Positions 39,673 through 48,101 of a stretch of DNA of 64,000 nucleotides are shown here, one piece after another. The position numbers and the translations under genes were made by a program. Each line of letters opens with the position of its first letter. Positions within the stretch are counted from its first letter, which is position 1. The notes under the pieces were generated by a model. The model ran no database searches, was not told the DNA's origin, and saw only the letters and a program-made list of their open reading frames with translations. This DNA comes from Rhodopseudomonas sp. BR0M22 (lineage in GTDB: Bacteria > Pseudomonadota > Alphaproteobacteria > Rhizobiales > Xanthobacteraceae), in NCBI RefSeq assembly GCF_010907035.1, contig NZ_QUMK01000009.1, forward strand, positions 1-64,000, given 5' to 3'.

Positions 39673-41319
39673 TTACTCGGCGGGCTGCAGGGCAGCTTGA
39701 GGCTGCGCCTCGGACCGTTCGCCGACGCGAACCGTCATCCAGAGATTGTAGGCCATGATCAGCGCGCCGATCAGGAACAACCCGCCGCCGGCGGCACGAA
39801 TGACATAGAAGGGATGCATCGCTTCGACCGACTCGATGAACGAGTATTCGAGGAAGCCGAGCGAGGTGTAGGCACGCCACATCAGACCCTGCAGGATGCC
39901 CGACACCCACATCGCCGAGATGTAGAGGACGATGCCGAGGGTCGCGATCCAGAAGTGCCAGTTGACCAGGCGGATGCTGTAGAGCTGCTTACGGCCCCAC
40001 ACCCACGGCACCAGGCAGTACAGCGCGCCGAAGGACACGAAGCCGACCCAGCCGAGCGCGCCGGAGTGAACGTGGCCGATGGTCCAGTCGGTGTAGTGGC
40101 TGAGCGAGTTGACCGCCTTGATGGCCATCATCGGACCTTCGAAGGTCGACATGCCGTAGAAGGCGACCGACACCACCATCATGCGCAGCACCGGATCGGT
40201 GCGGAGCTTGTCCCACGCGCCCGACAGCGTCATCAGGCCGTTGATCATGCCACCCCAGGACGGCATCCACAGCATGATCGAGAACGTCATGCCGAGCGTC
40301 TGCGTCCAGTCAGGCAGTGCGGTGTAGTGCAGATGGTGCGGACCGGCCCAGATGTACAGGAAGATCAGCGCCCAGAAGTGGATGATCGACAGCCGATACG
40401 AATAGACCGGCCGCTCCGCCCGCTTCGGGATGAAGTAGTACATGATGCCGAGGAAGCCGGCGGTGAGGAAGAAGCCGACCGCGTTGTGGCCGTACCACCA
40501 CTGGAACATCGCGTCCTGCACGCCCGACCAGACGATGTAGGACTTGGAACCGAGGAAGCTGACCGGCAGCGTCGGATTGTTGCCGAGATGCAGCACCGCG
40601 ATGGTGATGATGAAGGCGAGATAGAACCAGTTGGCGACGTAGATGTGCGGCTCTTTGCGCTTCATCAGGGTCGCCAGGAACACCAGCAGGTAGGTGACCC
40701 AGACGATGGTCAGCCACAGGTCGGCGTACCATTCCGGCTCGGCGTATTCCTTCGACTGGGTGACGCCGAGCAGGTAGCCCGTGCCTGCGATCACGATGAA
40801 GAAGTTGTAGCCGATCGCCACGAACCAGGGGGCGAGGTCACCGGCGAGGCGCGCCCGCGTCGTCTTCTGGACGACGTAGAACGACGTCGCCAGCAGCACG
40901 TTGCCACCGAAGGCGAAGATCACCGCGGAGGTGTGCAGCGGTCGCAGACGGCCAAAATTCACCCATTGGGCGATATTGAGACCGGGATACGCCAGCTCCA
41001 GGGCGATATAGAGGCCGGCGCTGAAGCCGGCGATGCCCCAGAACATGGCCATGAAGGACATGAACTTGATCGGCCCCAAATTGTAGTTCGGAGCGCCGTT
41101 GATCTCCTGCGGCGGCAGGCCCGACCGGCTGCGATGCCGGACGATAATCGCGAACACCGCCCAGGCGCTGAACGCGGCCGCGAGCGAGGCGTGAAATGCG
41201 AAGGGAGCATCATGGGCGTAGATCGCCGCATAGATGGACAGGATCGTGGTCAATATGAACACGATCGTGAGACCACCCTCGCCAAGGGTGATCCGCTTCG
41301 AATTCAGGGCTTGATTCAT
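39673..41319 (-). CDS. ccoN: cbb3 cytochrome c oxidase catalytic subunit CcoN
   Basis: 548-residue heme-copper oxidase subunit I of the C type, high-affinity terminal oxidase for microoxic respiration. About 12 membrane spans; conserved His-rich helices can be seen ([65 protein letters not shown]). I chose the ATG at 41319 ([10 protein letters not shown]); upstream codons to 41379 look non-coding. A perfect FixK/FNR-type site lies 63 bases upstream, so the ccoNOQP operon should respond to low oxygen. Confidence 0.96.
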   Translation of the reverse strand: MNQALNSKRITLGEGGLTIVFILTTILSIYAAIYAHDAPFAFHASLAAAFSAWAVFAIIVRHRSRSGLPPQEINGAPNYNLGPIKFMSFMAMFWGIAGFSAGLYIALELAYPGLNIAQWVNFGRLRPLHTSAVIFAFGGNVLLATSFYVVQKTTRARLAGDLAPWFVAIGYNFFIVIAGTGYLLGVTQSKEYAEPEWYADLWLTIVWVTYLLVFLATLMKRKEPHIYVANWFYLAFIITIAVLHLGNNPTLPVSFLGSKSYIVWSGVQDAMFQWWYGHNAVGFFLTAGFLGIMYYFIPKRAERPVYSYRLSIIHFWALIFLYIWAGPHHLHYTALPDWTQTLGMTFSIMLWMPSWGGMINGLMTLSGAWDKLRTDPVLRMMVVSVAFYGMSTFEGPMMAIKAVNSLSHYTDWTIGHVHSGALGWVGFVSFGALYCLVPWVWGRKQLYSIRLVNWHFWIATLGIVLYISAMWVSGILQGLMWRAYTSLGFLEYSFIESVEAMHPFYVIRAAGGGLFLIGALIMAYNLWMTVRVGERSEAQPQAALQPAE

Positions 41320-41381
41320 CTGATCAATCTTTTCTTCGGCGGGCAGGTAGCTGCACCATCCCCGGTTTCGGGACCGCACAT

Positions 41382-41395
41382 TTGATCGAAATCAA
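41382..41395. promoter_or_regulatory. FixK/FNR-type box upstream of ccoN
   Basis: TTGATCGAAATCAA is an exact match to TTGAT-N4-ATCAA, the site for FixK/FNR/AadR proteins. It lies 63-76 bases before the ccoN start. With a centre at -41.5 the transcript would begin near 41347. The rest of 41396-41619 contains no gene or other clear signal. Confidence 0.9.
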
Positions 41396-41619
41396 AATGC
41401 CCAAATTTGCGCCACTGTGGCGGGCGTTTTGTGCGGTGCGATCGACACCTCGTGCTTTTCGATGAAATGCCTCGAAATTGCAAGAACCATCGTGACTTGT
41501 CGCACCCGTCCTCGGCCGCTTACGAGTCCCGGTCGATGGACCGAGACAGCCGTTCGACGAAAGAATGAGGCTGAAATCAGCGAATGATTTTCAGTCGCGC
41601 AACCCAGGGCTGAACGCCC

Positions 41620-42552
41620 TCACACGGACACGATTTCGCGCTGCCGTTCGTAGGTCTTGAGGTGGGTGTAGACGACCCGCAGCAGGGGCGTCCGGACGTC
41701 GCCGGCCTCACCGCGCGCAATCAGATCGCCAACGACATGATCGGCCTCGATCCTGGCGCCGGCCTGGATGTCACGGAACATCGAGGCGGTCAGCTTGGAG
41801 CCTTCCGCGAGCAGCATGGAACGGGTGCGATCGACGGCGGCCTGGCGCGGCGGGTGACCGGCCGCGGCTGCAATTTTGGCGATCTCGTCGAGCACCCCGA
41901 GCATGAAACCGGCACCGCCGGGCGCCGCCAGGATGTCACCGACCGCGCCCCGCATCAGCGATGTCGACCCCGCCAGCGTCGCAAGAAACACCCATTTTTC
42001 CCACATTTCCTGCACAATCACCGGCGAGGCGTTGACGCCGAAATCGCAGCCACCGAGCGCCGCAGCAATTTGCGTCACCCGCTCCGACATCGCGCCGTCA
42101 CGCTCGCCGAAGGTGATCGCGCTCATCGGCGCGAGCTGCACGACGTGGCGCTTTGCATCGAGGGTCGCCGCGATGACGCATTGGCCGCCGAGCACCCGGT
42201 CGCGGCCGAACGCGGCATCCAGCACGTCGAGATGCTTCATGCCGTTGAGCAGCGGCAGGATCGTGGTGCGAGGACCGACGCCGGGGCGGAACGACGTGAT
42301 CGCGTCGTCGAGGTCGAACGCCTTGCAGCTCAGCACCACAAGGTCGTAGTCGGGCTTCAGCGCCGCAGCCTGCACGGCGGGCGGATTGGGAATCGTCGCA
42401 TCCCCGTGCGGACTCCGGATTACCAGCCCGTCGCGCGCGAGTTCCGCCGCCCGGCCGGGCCGCACCAGGAACGTGACATCACGGCCGGCCTGCAGCAGGC
42501 GCCCGCCGAAATAGCCGCCGATCGCGCCGGCACCAACGATCAAAACCCGCAT
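41620..42552 (-). CDS. 2-dehydropantoate 2-reductase family protein
   Basis: 310-residue NADPH-dependent ketopantoate reductase-like protein (ApbA/PanE family), which makes pantoate for coenzyme A. It starts with the Rossmann motif VLIVGAGAIGGYFG, keeps the Lys of VVLSCKAFD and the C-terminal domain with the Glu/Asn/Asp pattern (KWVFLATLAGSTSLMRGAVG). Many genomes have several such genes and not all are true PanE, so the symbol is left open. Monocistronic, downstream of the next SDR gene by 73 bases on the same strand. Confidence 0.85.
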   Translation of the reverse strand: MRVLIVGAGAIGGYFGGRLLQAGRDVTFLVRPGRAAELARDGLVIRSPHGDATIPNPPAVQAAALKPDYDLVVLSCKAFDLDDAITSFRPGVGPRTTILPLLNGMKHLDVLDAAFGRDRVLGGQCVIAATLDAKRHVVQLAPMSAITFGERDGAMSERVTQIAAALGGCDFGVNASPVIVQEMWEKWVFLATLAGSTSLMRGAVGDILAAPGGAGFMLGVLDEIAKIAAAAGHPPRQAAVDRTRSMLLAEGSKLTASMFRDIQAGARIEADHVVGDLIARGEAGDVRTPLLRVVYTHLKTYERQREIVSV

Positions 42553-42625
42553 CGCGTCCTCATGGCATTTTTGCGTGTCTTAGCCGGATCGCGCCGCAGC
42601 CGCGAGCGGCGTAACGACATACCTC

Positions 42626-43363
42626 TCACCACTTCTCGCCGTAGGGGCGGATCTCCATCTCGAAGGTCCAGGCGCTCTTGGGCTGCTGGTAGAGCTGCCA
42701 GTAGGCCCCGGCCACGGCTGCGGGCGGCATCAGCAGATCGGGATTGGCGAGCGCATCCTTGCCGAACACCTGCTCGCGGCGCTCGCGCACCCAGGCGGTG
42801 TCGACCCCGGAGTCGATGATCAGATGCGCAACGTGGATGTTCTTCGGCATCAGTTCGCGCGCCATCGACTGCGCCACCGCACGCAGGCCGAACTTGGCCG
42901 AGGCGAACGCCGCGAACCCCGAGCCGCCGCGCAAGGACGCTGTCGCGCCGGTGAAGAAGATCTTGCCCTGCCCGCGCGCCAGCATCAGCCGCGCCGACTC
43001 CCGACCCGACACGAAGCCGGCCCAGCACGCCATTTCCCAGACCTTGCGGAACACCCGATCGGTGGTGTCCAGGATCGGGAAATTGACGTTGGCGCCGACG
43101 TTGAAGATCGTCACTTCCAGGGGCGCGTGGGCGTCGGCGTCGTTCAGGAACGCCGTCACCTCGTCCTCTTTGCGGGCATCCAGAGACCGCGCGACGATCT
43201 TGCCGCCGGCGGCCTCGATCTCCGCCACCAGCGGCGCCAGCTTGTCGCCGTTGCGACGGCCGGCGAACACGGTGAAGCCCTCGGCGGCAAACTTCTTGGC
43301 GATCTCCGCACCGATGTAATCGCCGGCTCCGATCACCGCGACGGTTGCGTTGCGTGGCTGCAC
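42626..43363 (-). CDS. SDR-family protein lacking the catalytic tyrosine
   Basis: 245-residue short-chain dehydrogenase-like protein. It has an unusual cofactor loop GAGDYIGAEIA in place of TGxxxGIG, an NVGAN motif at the NNAG position, and the segment FTGATASLRGG...FAAFASAKFG, where the YxxxK tyrosine is Phe (TTC codon) although the Lys is present. Enzymatic role is thus uncertain. The GTG at 43363 has AGGGAG six bases upstream; an ATG at 43387 would put the start inside a repeat. Similar Phe-bearing SDRs occur in related bacteria, from memory. Confidence 0.75.
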   Translation of the reverse strand: MQPRNATVAVIGAGDYIGAEIAKKFAAEGFTVFAGRRNGDKLAPLVAEIEAAGGKIVARSLDARKEDEVTAFLNDADAHAPLEVTIFNVGANVNFPILDTTDRVFRKVWEMACWAGFVSGRESARLMLARGQGKIFFTGATASLRGGSGFAAFASAKFGLRAVAQSMARELMPKNIHVAHLIIDSGVDTAWVRERREQVFGKDALANPDLLMPPAAVAGAYWQLYQQPKSAWTFEMEIRPYGEKW

Positions 43364-43381
43364 GGGCGTCTCCCTCAAGCT

Positions 43382-43465
43382 CGTCATTGCGAGCGAAGCG
43401 AAGCAATCCACGTTCTCAGCACGGAGCGACTGGATTGCGTCGTCGCTTCGCTCCTCGCAATGACG
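43382..43465. repeat. Interspersed palindromic repeat (GTCATTGCGAGCGAAGC family)
   Basis: CGTCATTGCGAGCGAAGCGAAGCAATCCA at the left end faces TGGATTGC...CGCTTCGCTCCTCGCAATGACG at the right end, giving an 84-base inverted repeat that can fold into a long hairpin. A second copy of the same family lies at 44985-45066. It lies between two genes on the minus strand. Confidence 0.88.
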
Positions 43466-43482
43466 GGAGAGATCGATTGAAG

Positions 43483-44085
43483 CTAGCCGTACATCTCTTC
43501 GACGTCGCGAAGCTGTTCCTTGCCGAAGAACATCTCCTTGCCGACGAAGAAGGTCGGCGAGCCGAACGCGCCGCGCTGGACGGCGTCTTCGGTGTTGGCG
43601 ATCAGCTTCGCCTTTACCTCCGGCTCCTGCGCACTGGTCAGCAGGGCCTTGCCGTCGAGGCCGGACGACGACAGCGCCGCGGCGGCGACTTCGAGATCGT
43701 CCATCTTCTTGGGCTCGACCCACATATGGTGAAACGCGGCCTCGACGTATTTGTCGAAGACGCCGTCGAGCTGCGCCGCGACCGCGGCCCGCATCAGGTT
43801 GAGGGTGTTGACCGGGAAATTCGGATTCCAGACATACGGCTTGACCGCATAGCGCTTCAGGAAGCGCTCGGTTTCGAGCGCGTGGAATTCGCGCTTGTTC
43901 TTGATGCCGGCCAGCGTCTCCGCCGGGGATTTGTTGTTGGTGGCCTTGAAGATGCCGCCGAGCAGCACCGGCACGTAGTCGAATTTGACGCCGATCCGCC
44001 GCTCGATCGCCGGGATCGCCTCGTGGGCCAGGAAGGCGTTGGGACTGCCGAAGTCGAACAGGAATTGCGGGGCGGGCTGGGTCAT
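43483..44085 (-). CDS. DsbA/kappa-GST-type 2-hydroxychromene-2-carboxylate isomerase family
   Basis: 200-residue thioredoxin-fold protein of the DSBA-like family. The active-site position reads FGSPNAF, with Ser instead of the CxxC of oxidoreductases, as in 2-hydroxychromene-2-carboxylate isomerase (naphthalene pathway) and kappa-class GST. Other family blocks: PVLLGGIFKATNN, the late GAFGSPTFFVGKEMFFG with cis-Pro. GGAGG precedes the ATG. Divergent from the GST at 44301; no aromatic degradation genes are nearby, so the true substrate is open, probably a glutathione conjugate. Confidence 0.88.
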   Translation of the reverse strand: MTQPAPQFLFDFGSPNAFLAHEAIPAIERRIGVKFDYVPVLLGGIFKATNNKSPAETLAGIKNKREFHALETERFLKRYAVKPYVWNPNFPVNTLNLMRAAVAAQLDGVFDKYVEAAFHHMWVEPKKMDDLEVAAAALSSSGLDGKALLTSAQEPEVKAKLIANTEDAVQRGAFGSPTFFVGKEMFFGKEQLRDVEEMYG

Positions 44086-44300
44086 GGTTTCCTCCGGCAG
44101 CGGCAGGGTCGCCTTATATGATTATCGTCATTCTACGAAGACCGTAGCGCGTCTGCCGCGACCGATCAACCGGGTCGGAAGCGAGGCTGGCGACCTTCGG
44201 AACTGTGATGTCCCGCGCCGCGGAAACTTTGCTAAGGCGGAGCGCGTTCTCACGCCTGGTGCCGCTTCAATCACTGACAGACATCCGGGATCTTCGCGAC

Positions 44301-44969
44301 ATGCTGACCGTCCATCACCTCAACAATTCCCGCTCGCAACGCGTGCTGTGGCTCCTGGAGGAGCTCGGCACCCCTTACGAGATCAAGCGCTATCAGCGGC
44401 AGCCGGACATGATGGCGCCGAAGGAGCTGCGCGCCGTGCATCCGCTCGGCAAATCCCCGGTGATTACCGACAACGGCAACACCATCGCCGAGTCCGGCGC
44501 CATCATCGAATACATCGTCGGCACCTACGGGGACGGCCGGCTGATCCCGCCGCCGAACACCCCGGAGCGGCTGCGCTACACCTATTGGCTGCATTACGCC
44601 GAGGGCTCGGCGATGCCGCCCTTGCTGCTGAAGTTGCTGTTCTCGATGATGCCGAAGCGCGCCCCGGCGCTGGTGCGGCCGCTGGTGAAGATGGTGGCGT
44701 CCGGCGCGCTGACCGGCTTCGTCGATCCGCAGCTCAAGCTGCACATGGACTATTGGGAGAGCGAACTCGGCAAGGCCGCGTATTTCGCGGGCGACGAATT
44801 CACCGCCGCCGACATCCAGATGAGTTTCCCGCTGGAAGCCGCCGCCTCACGCGGCGGTCTCGACCAGCGCTACCCAAAGGCGCTGGCCTGGCTCGACCGC
44901 ATCCACGCCCGCCCCGCCTACAACCGCGCGCTTGAAAAAGGCGGGCCCTACGAGATCGGCAAGGCGTAA
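44301..44969 (+). CDS. Glutathione S-transferase family protein
   Basis: 222-residue GST with an N-terminal thioredoxin-like domain (about 1-78: VHHLNNSRSQRVLWLLEELGTPYEI and the Glu-Ser glutathione site AESGAIIEYI) and a C-terminal helical domain (GDEFTAADIQMSFPLEA is the usual N-capping motif). The active-site residue is probably Ser10 or Asn8, of bacterial beta/theta-like kind. Starts at 44301; an upstream in-frame extension lacks similarity. Divergent neighbour is another glutathione-linked fold protein. Confidence 0.92.
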   Translation: MLTVHHLNNSRSQRVLWLLEELGTPYEIKRYQRQPDMMAPKELRAVHPLGKSPVITDNGNTIAESGAIIEYIVGTYGDGRLIPPPNTPERLRYTYWLHYAEGSAMPPLLLKLLFSMMPKRAPALVRPLVKMVASGALTGFVDPQLKLHMDYWESELGKAAYFAGDEFTAADIQMSFPLEAAASRGGLDQRYPKALAWLDRIHARPAYNRALEKGGPYEIGKA

Positions 44970-44984
44970 ACGGCGACCTCTCTC

Positions 44985-45066
44985 CGTCATTGCGAGCGAA
45001 GCGAAGCAATCCAGTCCCGTGCTCGGCTCTGGATTGCTCCGTCGGCTTCGCCTCCTCGCAATGACG
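44985..45066. repeat. Interspersed palindromic repeat (GTCATTGCGAGCGAAGC family), second copy
   Basis: CGTCATTGCGAGCGAAGCGAAGCAATCCAG at the left and CTGGATTGC...GCTTCGCCTCCTCGCAATGACG at the right form a long inverted repeat. It shares its arms with 43382-43465 almost base for base. It lies between convergent GST and SDR genes. Confidence 0.88.
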
Positions 45067-45082
45067 ATCCGGTCTTATTCGG

Positions 45083-45958
45083 TCACCCCATCGGCAGCGG
45101 CGTGACGGTCACACCGGGCGGGGGAACGTCGTCGTCGGGGACGAAGAAGTCGGACATCAGTTGCGCGGTCGGGTCGACGCGGTAGCGTTCGAAATCGGTG
45201 ACGCCGGACTCGTACAACACCCTGTCGTCGATGCAGAACTGGCCGGTGAAGTCGCGCGACGGCTTGGTCAGGATCGCGTGGGCGGCATCGCCCATGATCT
45301 CCGGCGTGCGGCTGGCGCGGATCATCGCGTCGCCGCCGAGCAGATTGCCGACCGCCGCCGTGGCGATCGTGGTGCGGGGCCATAGCGCATTCACCGCAAC
45401 GCCGGCGTGCTTCAGCTCGCCAGACAGGCCGAGCGCCACCATGCTCATGCCGAACTTCGCCATGGTGTAGGCGGTCGACGCCGCGAACCACTTCGCCTTC
45501 ATGTCGAGCGGCGGCGACAGCATCAGGATGTGCGGATTGGCCGCCTTCTTCAGATGCGGGATGCAATATTTCGACACCATGAAGGTGCCGCGACTGTTGA
45601 TCCCCATCATCAGGTCGTAGCGCTTCATGTCGGTGGCCTGCGAATTCGTCAGGCTGATCGCGCTGGCATTGTTGACGCAGATGTCGATGCCGCCGAACTC
45701 CGCCACCGTCTTGCCGATCGCGTCGATCACCTGCGCCTCGTCGCGGATGTCGCAGACCAGCGGCAGCGCCTTGCCGCCGGCCGCGACGATCTCCTCGGCT
45801 GCGGTGTAGATCGTCCCCTTCAGCTTCGGGTGCGGCTCGGTGGTTTTGGCGGCGATTGCCACATTGGCGCCGTCCCGCGCCGCCCGCAGCGCGATCGCAA
45901 GCCCAATGCCCCGGCTCGCCCCGGTGATGAACAGCGTCTTGCCTTGCAGTGATGCCAT
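45083..45958 (-). CDS. SDR-family oxidoreductase (HSDL2-like)
   Basis: 291-residue classical short-chain dehydrogenase. Cofactor motif TGASRGIG at about 12-19, NNAS at the NNAG place, catalytic YTMAK intact. The phrases CVNNASAISLTNSQATDMKRYDLMMGINSRGTF and LSPPLDMKAKWF are those of hydroxysteroid dehydrogenase-like 2 proteins; natural substrate unknown. AGGAGG precedes the ATG at 45958, which settles the start. The C-terminal 40 residues are Pro-rich and not part of the fold. Confidence 0.9.
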   Translation of the reverse strand: MASLQGKTLFITGASRGIGLAIALRAARDGANVAIAAKTTEPHPKLKGTIYTAAEEIVAAGGKALPLVCDIRDEAQVIDAIGKTVAEFGGIDICVNNASAISLTNSQATDMKRYDLMMGINSRGTFMVSKYCIPHLKKAANPHILMLSPPLDMKAKWFAASTAYTMAKFGMSMVALGLSGELKHAGVAVNALWPRTTIATAAVGNLLGGDAMIRASRTPEIMGDAAHAILTKPSRDFTGQFCIDDRVLYESGVTDFERYRVDPTAQLMSDFFVPDDDVPPPGVTVTPLPMG

Positions 45959-46085
45959 CTGATGCAGCCTCCTGGTCGCCCAAATCGATTGGCCGAACAG
46001 ATTAGCAGGGCGCCGCTGCATCTGCTTGCGGCGAGACGTTGAAACACCCGTGCAAGCCGAGGCCTTCGCCGCACACGCGGCGAGC

Positions 46086-46230
46086 TCCCTCCCCCGCTGG
46101 CGGGGGAGGGTTGGGGTGAGGGCAGCCGCGAGTCGCAGCGCGCGCCTCGATCCTGGATTGAGCAAGTCGTTAGTTCACTGCCTGGGGCGCCCTCACCCCG
46201 GCCCTCTCCCGCAAGCGGGAGAGGGAGCGC
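46086..46230. repeat. Palindromic repeats of the CCTCTCCCGCAAGCGGGAGAGG family, inverted pair
   Basis: Two related units point at each other: CTCCCTCCCCCGCTGGCGGG...TTGGGGTGAGGGC at 46086-46124 and GCCCTCACCCCGGCCCTCTCCC...GCGGGAGAGGGAGC at 46190-46229. Each holds a GC-rich hairpin and a flanking GGGGTGAGGG arm that pairs with the other copy. The same family returns at 63572 and 63717 and, as a variant, at 50904-51042. Confidence 0.85.
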
Positions 46231-46263
46231 GCTGTGCTTGCGGCAAACTCAACAGCTGGATCG

Positions 46264-47997
46264 CTAATATCCCGCCGCCGTCGCCCCCCGTGTTCGCGGG
46301 TCCGGCGCGCCATGGAAGCCGGCGCTGTCGATGAAGATCGAATTTGCCGAGGTCTGGCCGAGCGGAGTGACGACGCGGTGGCCCATGGCGCGGAGTGCGT
46401 CCAGCGTCGCGTCCGGAAATCCGTGCTCGACCCGGACCTCGTCCGGCATCCATTGGTGATGCAGACGCGGCGCCGCCACGGCGTCGGCGACGTTCATCCG
46501 GTAATCGATCACATTGGCGATCACCTGCAGCACCGCCGAAATGATGCGGCTGCCGCCGGGCGAACCTGTGACCAGCACCGGCTTGCCGTCCATGAGCAGA
46601 ATCGTCGGCGACATCGACGACAACGGGCGTTTGCCGGGCGCCGGCAGATTGGCCGCGAACCCGACCAGTCCGTAGGCGTTGGATGCGCCGGGCGCGGCGG
46701 TGAAATCGTCGAGCTCGTTGTTGAGCAAAACGCCGGTGCCGTCGGCCACCAGCCCGACGCCGTAAGAGAAGTTGAGCGTGTAGGTGTTGCTGACCGCATT
46801 GCCGTCGGCATCGGCAACAGAAAAGTGCGTGGTGTTCTGGCCCTCCCGCGGCTGCGGCAGCGGCTCAGCGACCGGCGTCGCCCGCTGCGGATCGATGCCG
46901 GCGCGAAGGCTCGCCGCGTAGTCCTTCGATAGCAGCTTCGCCACCGGCGCCGAGCTGAACGCCGGATCGCCGAGATAGCGGGCACGGTCCGCATAGGCGC
47001 GCTTCATCGCTTCGATCAGCAAATGCAACGACGGCGGCGTGCCCTGCCCGAGATCGCGCATCGCGTAGCCTTCGAGGATGTTCAGGCTTTCGATCAGCAC
47101 CACGCCGCCGGACGACGGCTGCGGCATCGCCACGATGTCGTAGCCGCGATAGGTGCCGCGCAGCGGCGCGCGCAGCACCGGCCGATAGCCGGCGAGATCC
47201 TCGGGGGTGATCAGCCCGCCGGCGTCGCGAATGCCGCGCGACAGCTTCTCGGCGACCGGGCCGCGATAGAATCCATCCGGCCCCTGCTGGGCGATGGCTT
47301 CGAGCGTCGCGGCCAGATCGGGCTGCAGCAGCCTGTCGCCCGCCTGCAGCGGCGATCCGTCGGGACGGGCGAACACCTTACGGGTTGAAGGCCAGCGCGA
47401 CAGCCAGCGGTGCCAATCCGGCAGCGTATCGGCGGTGTCGTCGGCAACTTCGATGCCGTCCCGTGCCAGCGCGATCGCCGGCGCGATCACGTCCGCGAGC
47501 TTGAACTTGCCGGAGCCGTATTTGTCCAGCGCCAGCGCCAACCCGGCCACGGTGCCGGGCACGCCGATGCCGAGCGCCGATTTGCGCGATTTGTCCGGGT
47601 CGGGTTTGCCGTCCGTCAGAAACATGTCCTGTGTGGCGGCCTGCGGCGCGGTTTCGCGATAATCGATCGCCACGTCCTCATTCTTCGTCGCGGAATGAAT
47701 CACCATGAAGCCGCCGCCGCCGAGATTGCCGGCGCGCGGATAGGTCACCGCCATGGCAAAGCCGGTCGCCACCGCCGCATCGATCGCGTTGCCGCCGCGG
47801 GCCAGAAAGCTCGCCCCGATTTCCGCAGCCAGCCGTTCCTGCGCCACTACCATGCCGTGTTTGGCGACCACGGCTTGGGCCGGCTCGCGCGCCGTGCCGC
47901 CCCGCATGTCCTGCGCCGGCGCGGGAAGCGGGCGCACCACCAGCACCAGCGCGGCCAGCGTCATCAAAATGCGTTGCGGGACGCGCAGTGTCGTCAT
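46264..47997 (-). CDS. ggt: Gamma-glutamyltransferase
   Basis: Periplasmic N-terminal-nucleophile hydrolase that cleaves glutathione and transfers the glutamyl group. 577 residues with a signal peptide (ending PLPAPAQ, about 29), the large-subunit part, and the self-cleavage/nucleophile site Thr in GQNTTHFSVAD near 375, followed by GVLLNNELDDF and the GG-dipeptide PGGSRII of the small subunit. The ATG at 47997 has GGAG upstream. Divergent from the MFS gene with about 100 bases between the starts. Confidence 0.95.
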   Translation of the reverse strand: MTTLRVPQRILMTLAALVLVVRPLPAPAQDMRGGTAREPAQAVVAKHGMVVAQERLAAEIGASFLARGGNAIDAAVATGFAMAVTYPRAGNLGGGGFMVIHSATKNEDVAIDYRETAPQAATQDMFLTDGKPDPDKSRKSALGIGVPGTVAGLALALDKYGSGKFKLADVIAPAIALARDGIEVADDTADTLPDWHRWLSRWPSTRKVFARPDGSPLQAGDRLLQPDLAATLEAIAQQGPDGFYRGPVAEKLSRGIRDAGGLITPEDLAGYRPVLRAPLRGTYRGYDIVAMPQPSSGGVVLIESLNILEGYAMRDLGQGTPPSLHLLIEAMKRAYADRARYLGDPAFSSAPVAKLLSKDYAASLRAGIDPQRATPVAEPLPQPREGQNTTHFSVADADGNAVSNTYTLNFSYGVGLVADGTGVLLNNELDDFTAAPGASNAYGLVGFAANLPAPGKRPLSSMSPTILLMDGKPVLVTGSPGGSRIISAVLQVIANVIDYRMNVADAVAAPRLHHQWMPDEVRVEHGFPDATLDALRAMGHRVVTPLGQTSANSIFIDSAGFHGAPDPRTRGATAAGY

Positions 47998-48101
47998 CGA
48001 GTGGCTCCGATTTATGCGGCGCAGGCTGCCACGCGGCAGGCGAATCCTATAGGCAATCGACGCCGCGAGGCAAAACAGGGCCGACGCGCGGAAGGAACAA
48101 G

